Below are positions 11,494-21,381 of a stretch of DNA of 43,984 bases, piece by piece. Made by a program: the position numbers and the translations under genes. The notes under the pieces were generated by a model. The model made no database searches. It was not told where the DNA came from and was given only the letters and a program-made list of their open reading frames with translations. Every line of letters starts with the position of its first letter. Positions within the stretch are counted from its first letter, which is position 1. This DNA comes from a virus: positions 1 to 43,984 of IMG/VR virus record IMGVR_UViG_3300013126_000066, one strand, 5' to 3'.

Positions 11494-12300
11494 CTCTGTT
11501 GTTACTGGTACATATATTTTGGCAATATGATCGCAGCTTCTACACTTAAAATCATACGCCATATCATAATCCGGCTTATTATCATTAACATAATCAGCAA
11601 ATTCTTTAATTAACTTAACATCTAGATATTGCTTAACCAAAGTTTTTATATCATCTCTTGAAACAATTTCTTTTCCATTTTTATTTGTTATAGATAAAAT
11701 CATCTGGGAAATAACATCGGTCATAGATGACTCGTAATCAGCCTTCTTCTGAGCCTTTCTTATTCTCTCTTCTTCTTGGAGAATTTTTTGATCCCTATTT
11801 GTTAAGAATCTAAATTTAAACTTAAACCCATCATCTGAAACTCAAATAAATATATTTTTTCCAACTGTAATAGGATCAATTTCTAAGTACTTTTGTTTAA
11901 ATGTATTTAAGTCTATATCTTCGTCTTGTTTTTCGCCACATTCCTCGCATTGAATATTTACTCCATAATCCGATCCTAATGATATTGATCTGATTGCTGC
12001 AAATATTGTATTCATATCGCCATAAAGAAGTTCATCAAAGCCAATTCCATTCCATTCGGTTACACAATTTTGTAACAATAAATCAAACGCTCTTCCGTTT
12101 CTTACTAATTTTTGATTTGTAAGAATATCTTCTTCTACTCCTCGCATCGGCCTTACTTTTATTGATTTTGCTCCACATTCATAAACTTTACCGAGCGAAG
12201 GTAATATCACCTCCTCCTCCATAATATTTACAAATTCTTTTAAAGCATCCTCTCTTTGTTTTGCTAACGCATCCGCTAACATTGTTGAATTTTGTTCCAT
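11467..12300 (-). CDS. Tail assembly chaperone / gp26-gp51-like, 277 aa (short form)
   Basis: The frame opens at the ATG at 12300 with an AAGGAG site and ends at TAA 11467..11469. It carries two Cys pairs that could bind zinc: C118-x2-C121 (QCEECG) and C253-x2-C256 (KCRSCD). The N-terminus has ILPSLGKVYECG followed by VRPMRGVEED, the layout of T4-type gp26/gp51 baseplate-hub assembly proteins. One TGA is read as Trp. After residue 271 the reading frame meets a run of seven T and ends in the odd peptide WPRSRS. The +1 frame continues the family-like sequence. Its place immediately before the tape measure gene is the classic position of frameshifting tail chaperones (lambda G/GT type). Confidence 0.7.
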
Positions 12301-12323
12301 AAAATCTCCTTAAATTAACTATA

Positions 12324-12334
12324 ATTATATATTG
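12324..12334 (-). promoter_or_regulatory. Late-promoter-like box before the chaperone gene
   Basis: On the minus strand this reads CAATATATAAT, 24 bases before the ATG at 12300 and just after the tube-gene terminator. It is one of eight similar boxes in the window sharing TATATAAT. The single-box layout recalls T4 late promoters (TATAAATA), but the sequence is not the same. Confidence 0.5.
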
Positions 12335-12358
12335 AAAGTAATTATAATTTTACACAAT

Positions 12359-12383
12359 AAAAAAAGGCGGGATTCCCGCCTTT
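12359..12383 (-). terminator. Intrinsic terminator after the tail tube gene
   Basis: A 9-bp stem AAAGGCGGG/CCCGCCTTT with a 3-base loop (12363..12383) is followed on the minus strand by a run of seven T (plus-strand A run 12359..12365). It lies about 20 bp past the TAA of the tail tube gene. This is a strong minus-strand terminator, as expected after an abundant structural mRNA. Confidence 0.85.
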
Positions 12384-12403
12384 AATAAATGATAATACAA
12401 TGT

Positions 12404-12988
12404 TTATTTAGCAGAAAGAGGAAAAAGATCAAGACCTTGCCCCGGAGAAGCTGCTAGTACCAAATGCTCTGCTCTGTCATATTTTCATGTCAAAGAAAGT
12501 TCTAAGATATCATCGCTACCATAATCACCATCACCATACTTGATTGCTTTTGGATAAGCGCCCCTGAGAGTTCACTGTTCTAATTCTATACCAACAGAAT
12601 CAATTAAAATAATTTTAACATCGCCTTTTAAAATATTTCCATAAGCATGACGTCCAGTTTCTGGGTTAAACACTGATGTTTTTCATCAATTTCAAAGAGT
12701 TCTTGTTGAAGAAATACCAACAAAATCCGTGATCTTCATCTCGACTTCATCCCAAGTCCATTTTCCAGGAAAATTATATTTCATGTTGATATATTGAAGC
12801 TCTACGTCACCATGAGAACCTCCTGGAAATCCGGTTGATTTTATTGCAAAAGTTTGTAATCCAAGACCATTTCCCTGAATTGGGTCCAAATCTGGTTGGG
12901 AAAATTGAACAATTCAAAGATTTTTTGTCTTTGGTTGATAAACTCCATCCCCTTCCTGTAAAAATTCCTGATAATGCATTTTTGGCAT
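12404..12988 (-). CDS. Tail tube protein, gp19-like, 194 aa
   Basis: The frame starts at ATG 12988 and ends at TAA 12404..12406. It follows the sheath gene, as in T4 (18 then 19). The protein is beta-rich, with the tube-family pattern KYNFPGKWTWDEVEMKITDF ('W..v.i.f.D') and a late LELSLTWKYDRAE strand. TGA encodes Trp at six positions, including three in the WNWWK cluster (12680..12695), and TGG at two. The length is a little above T4 gp19 (163 aa). A terminator follows, so sheath and tube form the end of one transcript. Confidence 0.85.
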
Positions 12989-13003
12989 TTTTATTTTCTC
13001 CTA

Positions 13004-15442
13004 TTAAATTCCGTTAAAATCAACGCCAGAATTTGTAATAATAAAGTCGAAATAAACTTTTTCAATTGTCTTCGTTGGAGTGATAAATATCTTACCATAC
13101 ATCTCGTTTCGATCTCTTCTATCTGGCGTGTTTGTTGTAGCATCAATTACAACCCCAAATTCTTCAATACCATTCTTTGTTTTCATATCGCTTAATATGG
13201 TATTGATTTGATCAGCAGTTCTTCTTCAAATATCTGGAGTGTTGCCTTTAAACAGATTTTTCATTCCAATTTCTTTAATTGGCCTTTTTGCTGCAATAAG
13301 CAATCTTCTTACATTAATTCTATCTAAAGCAGTTGCTGTTTTTTGCAGAGTTTTTTGTCCTCAAATAATAGCTGGTGTGTTTTTAAAAGATGCAATTGGA
13401 TTGATTCTATTATCATATAGAGTATCTCTCTGATCTTGTGTTAGTTGATATTTTAATCTTTCAACATTTTTTCCAATACCAACAGCATATCCCGCTACCG
13501 CATCTCATTTCCATCCAACTCTATCATTATATGCATATCTTTCAATTGCAAGAACCGAAGGTGGATTTCATACATACTCTTTATTTTCAGAATCCCATGC
13601 TTGATACCAAGGTCAATAAGTAGCTCCATAATTTGTATCATAAGAATCTGTCTCATTATTTGGTTCTTCTGGATTATCTACCGTTTGTGCGAATAAATCA
13701 GCAATATAGAACGCATCACCTCTTTCTTCACAAAGATCTATTCCAGCCTCTATTACGTAAGAATGCGCTGGATTTGTGGCATCAGTTCCTGCAACTACCA
13801 GTAGATCGAAATCATAAATGTCAGCATTTTTTAACAACTGAGTTATCGCTGCATATTCTGCGCTCAACGAAGTCAACAGATCTTGTGAATCTAATGATTT
13901 TCTATACCCATCATGACCTCCAAAGAATGGGACAGTGAATTTAAACGAAAGTCCGCCTGACTTAATTCCGCTTGCATTAAAAACAGCCGTCATATCCGCC
14001 TCTGCGGGATAAATGGGAAGAATATGATAGCTCGCAGAAAGAGTAGATGCTGTCACTCCCATAATCTCATCCGCGCTTGAAGAAATTCCCAAACCTCCTC
14101 TGTCATAAAGAAGAACGCCTTTGCTTTGAATTGAATTATTCTCAGTATAAGCCTGAGTTACAGACTCTATACCAAGACCATCCCCTTCGAATCCAAAGAA
14201 TATTTTTGAATTATACTTAGTGCTACCAGAGATTTGGTTTATTTTCAGATTTCTTTGTGGATAAGCGGCCATTCCATCCCCATCTATCGATTTTAATCCT
14301 TCAAAACCACTAGGTCTTGCTTCTTGAGATATTGAAGCAGAAACTTCAACTCTTATATATCTTGAATTGTTTGGTCAGTCTCCATTTACGACAATTGAAT
14401 TATAGGTCTGATCAAATTCCTTGTACAAATCACCAATCTTCTTTACAATGTAGTTTTGGCTTGTTTTAATTAAGTTACAAGAAGTAAATCTCTCAAAAAC
14501 AACTTGACCATTTTTATCAGAGTCATTAATTTTTCTTACAAGAACATCAAATTCATAATAAGCATTTCCAATCGTATCCGTTTTCCTCCTGATATTATCG
14601 ATAGAAACCTTACATTGATCATTAGCAAATAAACCAGATTGTAGAGTATGAAACCTAAATAGTTGCGACACAACTCCTGCTGCATTTGGTGCGCTTACAA
14701 TTCATGGAGTTGATGCATAAGAATATGCTCCCTGAACGGACGTTCCTGATAATGAAGGGAGAGACACTGTTGAGAACCCAGAATAACTCACATCAGATAA
14801 TGTAGGAATAGAATCCGCAGCACTATCTTTTGCTTGTGAATAATATAAAATATCCAAATACAAACCTGTACAAGCTGGTGAGCTTGGGAATTCATAAGGA
14901 TCTCTTGTAAAATATCTTTCAATTGTAGATGGAGTAAATTGATATCCAGTTCCGTCTACGTAAACAGTTCATTTTAATTCTCCTGCTACAGATTCACATT
15001 TCGCAGAAACGGATGTTACATCTGCACCATCTCTTTTTCTTAATACGGCAAAAGGAAATGACGTAATTGAAGTTTGTGCGGTCATTGAAGAGAGCCCATC
15101 GGCAGATGGCTTAATATCAATTCATTGACCAGAAGCGGGAACTACCCATCCAGAATCAAACGATTGATTTGTTGAAGAAAATCCAGCAACTCTTACTACT
15201 AAGGCGTTAGATCCATTTTCTAAATAATTCTTTACCGCAAAAGGAGTATAATGATATTTACTTAATCCACCAAACAAAGGTCTGTAATCGTTATCATAAC
15301 TATTTATAATCACCGGATCAAATGCTGGGCCATTTGGAGTTGTTCCTATAAAGCAAGCGCCCACTGGAGTTGTTGCTTGTGGTGTATTTGATAAATCAAT
15401 TTCATTAAAAGAAACCCCAGGAGAAATTAATGTTCTTGCCAT
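13004..15442 (-). CDS. Contractile tail sheath protein, gp18-like, 812 aa
   Basis: The frame starts at ATG 15442 with MARTLISPGVSFNEIDLS, the conserved 'SPGV...E.D' opening of phage sheath proteins, and ends at TAA 13004..13006. The C-terminal domain shows KNTPAIIWGQKTLQ, then DRINVRRLLI and YGKIFITPTKTIEKVYFDF, all typical sheath C-terminal features (family knowledge). The length is above T4 gp18 (659 aa), with the extra sequence in the middle, where sheath proteins carry protruding domains. Several Trp codons are TGA, so the standard code would break it into five or more pieces. The upstream neighbour is the gp15-like gene and the downstream neighbour is the tube gene. Confidence 0.93.
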
Positions 15443-15454
15443 TTATTATTTTCC

Positions 15455-16126
15455 TTATCTTAAAATTTTATTCATTGTCACTGTGTTGATTCCTTGAATA
15501 ACCTGAACATTGTCCATTGTCATAAAATAACCACTACCTTCTAACTGAACAGGAACCTTAATCTCTCTCTTTTTTGACGTTCCCTCTGTATAATTATCAT
15601 TAACTTGAATTCCATTTTTTACGAATCAAACAACACTAAAAATATCAGACTTAAATCTTTCTGATTTTATTGGATAAATATTTTGATTTATCCTATTTAA
15701 AAATTGCATTTGAAATTCATTTGCATGTTTCATATACTCACAAAAGAACATTATTTGATAATTGCATTTAAAATAAACAGGAGGATAGTAATTATAAATC
15801 TCTAAGTTTATATTATTTGCGTCACTATTTATATACTTATCTTTTACGATTTGACGGAAAGTAACTCTTGCAGAATCAGTTTTTGGAGCGTTTCTTTCGT
15901 TTCTCAAGGTAAAACTATTTCCATCAATATTCTTGTTTATTATTAAAACGGGATATGTCACATCTCCAATTTCTGTAAAAATTTCTGAAATTGATCTATT
16001 ATCCATAGAACCCAAATAAAATTCTGTCTTAATTGGATTTCCGTCTATTTCAAAAGGTTCAACTTCTTTAAAATAGTTTAAAATAAACTTATCTAATTCT
16101 GATATTCAATTAAATTTACCTGCCAT
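15455..16126 (-). CDS. Tail completion / sheath stabiliser candidate (gp15-like), 223 aa
   Basis: The ATG at 16126 overlaps the upstream stop (TAATG), and the gene ends at TAA 15455..15457, 12 bp before the sheath start. The protein is beta-rich with a central YYPPVYFKCNYQIMFFCEYM segment and a KKREIKVPVQLEGS stretch. This layout is shared with tail terminator proteins that sit on top of the sheath and tube in T4-like phages. The identification rests mostly on gene order (just before sheath); sequence similarity to T4 gp15 is not obvious by eye. TGA is used for Trp near both ends. Confidence 0.5.
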
Positions 16127-16557
16127 TATTTAGCAATCGCAATATATTGTGAAAAAATCTGCCAATCAGGATTTCCTCAAACCTGCGATTCCTCTCCTGT
16201 TTTTTGTACAATTTGATACATAATTTGATTCCAATTAAAAAACTGTCCTATTTCTATTCCTAAACCATTCTCGGACTCATAATTTTTATGAACCATTACT
16301 ACGATACTTCTTAAATATCTACCGCCATATTCTGCTATAATATACTCCGGAACTTTTGTGTGAACGTATGCGTCTATTAAAATAGGATCATTGAAAACAA
16401 TTTCTTCTTTTGGCACTTCGTGATACATATCATCATACTCATCAACTGATTGAATATTTTTGGTTGTTACATATTCAACTTGTTGTAATATAAAGTTTGA
16501 CATAAGCTCTTCTTGAATAGATCTTATGAATTTTATATCTTTTTCTGAGACTAACAT
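16126..16557 (-). CDS. Head-tail connector candidate, 143 aa
   Basis: The frame starts at ATG 16557, reads TGA as Trp near position 16177 and ends at TAA 16126..16128, overlapping the next ATG. The middle and end (EIGQFFNWNQIMYQIVQKTG, then GNPDW) recall neck or head-tail joining proteins, in which a short beta motif 'iGd.f.w....YeI' is followed by a glycine/asparagine turn. Position between the capsid and sheath genes supports a neck role. Confidence in the specific family is low. Confidence 0.5.
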
Positions 16558-16609
16558 TTATACCTCTAATTTTTTTGTTTCTTCGTAAAGAATTTTAGGA
16601 TCTCGTCCA

Positions 16610-16951
16610 TTATATTTTTCCTTTAATAACCGAAAATAGATTTTTTACAAATCCAAGTTCTTCTTCGGACAAATCCTCATCAATATTATTTCCTGCTAAT
16701 TTTAAAGCGTTACTTGCCCTTAGTTTAGATTCTCCTCCAATTTTTGCAGCAGCGAGATCCGATAATTCTGTTGTTTTTTTTGCCGCAAGAATTTTGTTAT
16801 ATTCCGTAGATTCGTCTTTATTGAATCCAACCGAATTCTCTGCATTTGAATCTTTTTGACTAGGGGCCAATGTTGGATTATCAGGAGATGATCCACCCAT
16901 AAAACCTTCTAATATTTTAATTACTTTTTGTTTTAGAATATAATCTTTCAT
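16610..16951 (-). CDS. Hypothetical protein, 113 aa
   Basis: The ATG at 16951 lies one base after the stop of the upstream gene and the frame ends at TAA 16610..16612. It has a helical N-terminus (LKQKVIKILEGFM), a polar Ser/Asn/Ala middle and a helical C-terminus ending IKGKI. It contains no Trp codon and so is unaffected by recoding. No family was recognised. It sits in the neck gene cluster; an assembly or virion-internal role is a guess. Confidence 0.65.
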   Translation of the reverse strand: MKDYILKQKVIKILEGFMGGSSPDNPTLAPSQKDSNAENSVGFNKDESTEYNKILAAKKTTELSDLAAAKIGGESKLRASNALKLAGNNIDEDLSEEELGFVKNLFSVIKGKI

Positions 16952-16952
16952 A

Positions 16953-17429
16953 TTAAAATACTAATCTTTGAAACTCATCTCTTATTTTTTCTTCTTTTAT
17001 TACATTTTCTGTACTTTTGTTATATAAATTCTGCAAAATTTTATGATATTTCTTTGGAATAGGCTTACCAATAGCTTCTGCAAGCTTTAAACAATTATTA
17101 AATGACAAATTTTTATTATTTATTTCTTTGACAATTGTCTTAATAATTAAAATAGATTCATCCAAATCTATTTTTTCTTCCAAATCATCAATTGTTTTAT
17201 TTTCCATATCATCGTTTACCTGAGATACGTCTGTTGGAACCAAACCTTCATCCTTTATAGCAAGACCAGATGAATCTGTCATCTCTTTCATTTGCAATTT
17301 TACAAAACGACCAATAAGAGCCTCATCGGTCATATTGCTATATTTATTTTTTGATTCTTTTTGTACAGATCTTATTGTTTTTCTAACAAATTGTCTAAAC
17401 TGGTTTTCTGTCATTTTTACTTTCTTCAT
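16953..17429 (-). CDS. Hypothetical protein, 158 aa
   Basis: The frame starts at ATG 17429 with a good AGGAG site upstream and ends at TAA 16953..16955. The N-terminus is basic and helical (ENQFRQFVRKTIRSVQKE), and an acidic middle follows. It has no Trp, no Cys motif and no membrane segment. I do not recognise the family. Similar short basic-start proteins are frequent in the neck region of T4-like phages. Confidence 0.65.
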   Translation of the reverse strand: MKKVKMTENQFRQFVRKTIRSVQKESKNKYSNMTDEALIGRFVKLQMKEMTDSSGLAIKDEGLVPTDVSQVNDDMENKTIDDLEEKIDLDESILIIKTIVKEINNKNLSFNNCLKLAEAIGKPIPKKYHKILQNLYNKSTENVIKEEKIRDEFQRLVF

Positions 17430-17445
17430 TTAAATTTTCTCCTAA

Positions 17446-18594
17446 TTATCTAATATAAATAAATGTTGGCTCTCACGATAAAAGCTCATTCACACTTTTT
17501 GCAGACTCGGCATCTCTTTTCAATTGCTCAGAATGATTTAATAGCATATTTAAATCTTTATCAAGTTCTTCTTTTAGAGCATTTTTTTCTTCTCTTGAAT
17601 GAGCGTTGAGCATTTCATAATTAAGTTGAACTGTATTGTTTTCGGATGCTATTGGTATCGATTGAAACTTGCCTCTATTAAAAGCAAGAATTTCTTTGCA
17701 AATAGCCAATCCGTATGCCCTAACTCACCTCTTTGCTATAGCATTTAAACTGTTTCATTCAATTGGACTCGTTTTCAACTGAGTAAAATTGCCTATTCCA
17801 TCTTTTGTTCCAGTGACAGAACCACCATCAGATCCTGTTATAGATTCGTTAAGATCGGATGGATTTTGATATGCGTATCTGATAAACACTGTAGAACCAG
17901 CAGAAGGTTTTGGATAGATAACCAACGTCCTCCCCACTAACTCTCATGTGTACATACTAAGCCTTAATTTATTATTAAATTTTGTATGTTGCATCATCAT
18001 CACATTAGCGTTTACTGGCATCATAGCAAACATTGTATTGTAAAGAGCCGACTGGACTCCAAACTCTCCTGCCATAATATTATAATAAGATCATGTATCA
18101 ACATATCTCATTTGACTTACATAATCATTCTGCATAACCTCTAAAATTCTAATATCTTTATCTCAATTTACCTCGTTTCCTAATAGATCAACCATTGCTT
18201 CTGGTAAATAATATCTTTGTGACGCTGTTGTTACAGTGACCTTTCCTAATCACTCTCTTGTCCTTCCGCCGACGCCAATTTGATCTCCATAAGATAAAGA
18301 AATTTGATTTAAATAAGAAAAACTAAAATTCAAATTAGAGCTTAAAATGTCGGTATTTTTGCTTTGACCATAAAAATGACTCATCATATTTTTAGCTTGA
18401 GCCTTGGCAACAGCCGACGAAAATTCCATATCCGACTCGGACAAAGCAAATCAAATTTGTTCATTTGTTAATTCTACAGTTTGATTTTCGCTTTCCCCAA
18501 GTCTTGCCTTTACTCACATAGAAAAATCTGTCAATTCTCCAGATAATGAAATTGGTACTATATCACCAAAAATATTTCTCATTGTATCTGACAT
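17446..18594 (-). CDS. Neck / structural protein candidate, 382 aa
   Basis: The ATG at 18594 follows the previous TAA with no gap, and the gene ends at TAA 17446..17448. Seven or more TGA codons are read as Trp, so under the standard code it would appear as three or four fragments. Notable stretches are RYYLPEAMVDLLGNEV, a Met-rich segment (MMPVNANVMMMQH) and LVGRTLVIYPKPSAGSTVF followed by IRYAYQNP. The last, a beta pair with conserved YPKP, recalls structural proteins between capsid and sheath in large myophages. It may fill a gp13-type neck role, which is inferred from order. Confidence 0.6.
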
Positions 18595-18786
18595 TTATTT
18601 TAAATATTCCTTAATTAAGAGATCAAATAAATCATTGACATCTCCAACATTTTTTGTCATATCTGAATTTTCGACTCATCCTAATGACATATTTGCTTCT
18701 GGATTTGGTATAATTGGTACATATTGACCATACATTCCATCTACACTTAAATTTCCAATTGTCACTTCTTTTATTTTTCTTTTCAT
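18595..18786 (-). CDS. Small hypothetical protein, 63 aa
   Basis: This short gene starts at ATG 18786, about 20 bp after a promoter-like box, and ends at TAA 18595..18597, directly touching the next ATG. One TGA is read as Trp (SLGWVENS), so it is easily missed under the standard code. It starts MKRKIKEVTIGNLSVDGM and ends in an acidic helix. The function is unknown. It is the first gene of the neck/tail transcript. Confidence 0.65.
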
Positions 18787-18805
18787 ATAATCCTCTACAT
18801 ATATA

Positions 18806-18816
18806 ATTATATATGA
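18806..18816 (-). promoter_or_regulatory. Late-promoter-like box between divergent genes
   Basis: The minus-strand reading is TCATATATAAT, about 20 bp before the ATG at 18786. The same AT-rich patch (near-palindromic TATATAATTATATA) lies 26-40 bp upstream of the only plus-strand gene (ATG 18842). It may serve both directions. Confidence 0.5.
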
Positions 18817-18841
18817 AAGAATAGATAAATAAGGAGTTTAA

Positions 18842-19150
18842 ATGGGACTATTAGATTTTTTCAAGAAAAAAGAAGATGAAGATAAATTTATTCATGATTT
18901 TGATACAGAAAGTCCTGTATCTGCTGATTTTAAGATAGCTTATAAAAATATAAAATTTTATCAAGTTATAAATCAAAACGTTAAATTGAGAGGCTATTGC
19001 TGTAAAAAATGTGGAAAAATGGTATGATGCGAAGATGATCAGAAAGATTTTATAAACAAAAATGGATGTGTAGGTAATATTGAAATTGTAGAAGAGGTGA
19101 ATAAAAGAAAGAAGAAATGAGATCCTATTAGATGATATAATGAAACCTAG
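18842..19150 (+). CDS. Small zinc-ribbon-like protein, 102 aa (only plus-strand gene)
   Basis: The ATG at 18842 has a clear AAGGAG site and the frame ends at TAG 19148..19150. Three in-frame TGA codons are read as Trp, at VWCEDD, KKWDP and RWYNE. The middle carries GYCCKKCGKMVWC, a CxxC pair with further cysteines that could bind zinc. The ends are charged. It is convergent with the nuclease gene: the two TAG stops share the palindrome CTAG at 19147..19150. Its orientation against the whole block suggests a gene acquired with the nuclease, or one with separate control. Confidence 0.7.
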
Positions 19151-19650
19151 CCTCAGAGTCCATCTGTTCTCCAAAATGGGTTCTGAAGGCTTGGTGGCAA
19201 AACTAAATTAATGTCCTTCAACTCCGTTTCTTTTTCGTATAATGAATTAATAACATCCCGTCTTGCATAATTAAATTCGGCACATTTCATATCATTCAAA
19301 AATCTTTTGATTCCTAATTCACAAAAATAAGCAGGAAGCATAGCTTTTTTGTCTATAAAGCCATGTTTATAATTGCTGCCTTCTGGTTGAATAAAATACG
19401 GATATCTAATTATTTTATAGCCCATATTTTTATAAACTTCGTATTTCTTATAATCTGATAAAATGACTTTTGGATCGGAATAATGAGAATACCCATCAAA
19501 CTCATAAATCAACTTCAACTCATCGTTTCTAAAATCTGGCCTATTCTTAATTCCCGAATTTGGTACAATTTTATCTCTTATAAATTCGTAATTTGGATAG
19601 GTTTCTTTTAATCTTTGTTCTAAAATATCTTCTGTTAAATAATCGCTCAC
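19147..19650 (-). CDS. Stand-alone PD-(D/E)XK-type endonuclease (Vsr/DUF559-like), 167 aa
   Basis: The frame starts at ATG 19650 with AGGAG upstream, reads one TGA as Trp at the end and stops at TAG 19147..19149. The core NRPDF, then LIYEFDGYSHYSDP and YKIIRYPYFIQPEG matches phage endonucleases of the Vsr/DUF559-like restriction fold (D, E-F-D, and K/R-Y-P positions). These are often free-standing homing-type nucleases beside conserved structural genes. It sits between the capsid gene terminator and the neck genes, a typical intrusion site. A DNA repair nuclease is the alternative. Confidence 0.65.
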
Positions 19651-19690
19651 AATAATCTCCTTTTTAGAAGCAAGATAGCAAATCTAAATG

Positions 19691-19718
19691 AAAAAGGCAA
19701 CCCGAAGGTTGCCTTTTT
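19691..19718. terminator. Strong bidirectional terminator after the capsid gene
   Basis: A 12-bp perfect stem AAAAAGGCAACC/GGTTGCCTTTTT with a CGAA loop has A/T runs on both sides, so it should work on either strand. It lies about 20 bp past the capsid TAA (19740..19742) and 41 bp before the nuclease ATG. It likely sets the 3' end of the abundant scaffold/capsid mRNA. Confidence 0.9.
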
Positions 19719-19739
19719 GTTATGCTAAATAGTCATTAA

Positions 19740-21359
19740 CTATTTATTTTGCATTAATGCGACACTTGAGTCAATGAATGATGGTAAGTTGTTTACAATC
19801 ACGGCTCCATAGAAGTCATGACGAATCCAAACTTTTCCATATCTTGATAAGATACCTTTTCTTGGTACGAAAATTGTGTCTGGGTCAAAGATAACGGGTG
19901 ACATTACACCAATGATGTATGGACAATAAATATATCCAGCATCATAAACCTGATTACCTTTATATCCCATCAGAATCTTATTGTACTTGTTGGTTCCTGA
20001 CAATAGAGGATCTACGAAGATGTTCCATTTTCTTGACATGGTGCCAAGCTTTGTAATACCTACGTTATTCAATTGTCCTGAGCCATCGTTGTCAACAGTC
20101 ATTCCAGGAAGTGTTTCTAGGATTGTTGCAACCTCGGGTGAACATACTGCGAAGGAAGCTGGGCCTCTCTTTGTCGAAACCATGATCATGTTAGAAACCT
20201 TATTCATGGCTCTTAGGATACCTCTTTGATGCTCTTCGAATGTTGCGTAGAAACCTTGTCCGCTTGCTGTGGTATTATAATCCCAAGTTGCTTCCAATCT
20301 TGTGTCATATCCAATAAACAAGTCGTCTACGATTTCACGATCAATTTCTAAGGTCACATGCTCGGTTAAGAAGTCCGCAAGGGTTTTCTCAACATCTAGA
20401 CCATGATAAGCCTTAGCATCTTGCTCGATTTCAGTAGTCCAACTTACTTTCAGCTTACGAGATTTTGCTTCTACTGGCTTGCTCTTCATTTCAATGCTCA
20501 CTTCTGCAATTGTAGAAGTTCCCTCTGAAGAGTTCTTTGTTGCTCTTTGATACCACTCTGCCGTAATAGCTCCGTTTGCGGTCAAAGCAGTTGCCAACGC
20601 ATTTCCGGTTAACTCAACCTCAGCGCCTGCGGCACCACTCAAAGCTCTTGACAGGAACAGTCTATCTTGATAGAAAGATCCCATATATTGAGTTGGGGCA
20701 CCATAAGGATATGGTTGGGTTACACCATTATAGTTCCATTGAACGGTTGCTCATGCGGTAACGGATGCGGAGTTAGAAAGAGTTACTGTAGAGTTCCAAT
20801 TCGCATCAGCCGTCAGGGTTGAATTGGAAAGCAGCAGGTACTTTAGTCCGCTTGTGTTATCTGTGGTCAAAGTACCGGACATCGCAATAGAAGCTGAAGC
20901 CTTATATGCAGAGTAATCTCTGTCAAAAGCTGCGCTAGTGAAAGCGTCCGTTTCCAAGTGACCGTAAGGATAACCAGTAGTTGTTCCTGAGCTATTCACA
21001 TACTTGTAGTCAATATAGAATACAAGAGTCTGTGGCGCACTCATTGGTTGAACAGATACGATTTCCTTTGCGATTAAATTTCCATACACTCTACGAACTA
21101 ATGGGAAAGCAATCTTGTTAAAAGTTGCAATGTCAGAGGTGGTGGTGGTTTCTTTAAGAATTCCACCCAATTCTTTTAATGCGAGAGCTTGGTTTTCCAG
21201 AAGGATAGCTACGTTCATCGCCTCGCCAGCATCAAGTTTTTGAAGAATAGAGGTTCTTGACCACTTTTCAAAAATTCTTTGTCTACGAGAAGTTTCGTCT
21301 CTATGCTCTGCGCTCTCAATAAGATGACTTGTCATCTTAGATAATGCGTCTCTTGCCAT
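19740..21359 (-). CDS. Major capsid protein, gp23-like, 539 aa
   Basis: The frame starts at ATG 21359 with AAGGAG upstream and ends at TAA 19740..19742, followed by a strong terminator. It follows the protease and scaffold genes in T4 order (21, 22, 23). Family-like stretches include IATFNKIAFPLVRRVYGNLI, a MKSKPVEAKSRKLKVSWT segment, the KAYHGLDVEKTLADFL region and VRRVYGNLIAKEIVSVQPMS. The N-terminal ~65 helical residues may be the piece cleaved by the prohead protease. Trp is unusual here: eight codons are TGG and only one is TGA (20751..20753), the reverse of most genes nearby. Codons are also more GC-rich than elsewhere, as expected for the most expressed protein. Confidence 0.93.
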
Positions 21360-21381
21360 AAGAGTTATCTCCTTTTTTTGT

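Noticed and set aside
16565-16610. 14-codon minus-strand frame starting ATG at 16610
   Set aside because: Too short, with no family signal; probably leader sequence before the 143-aa gene.
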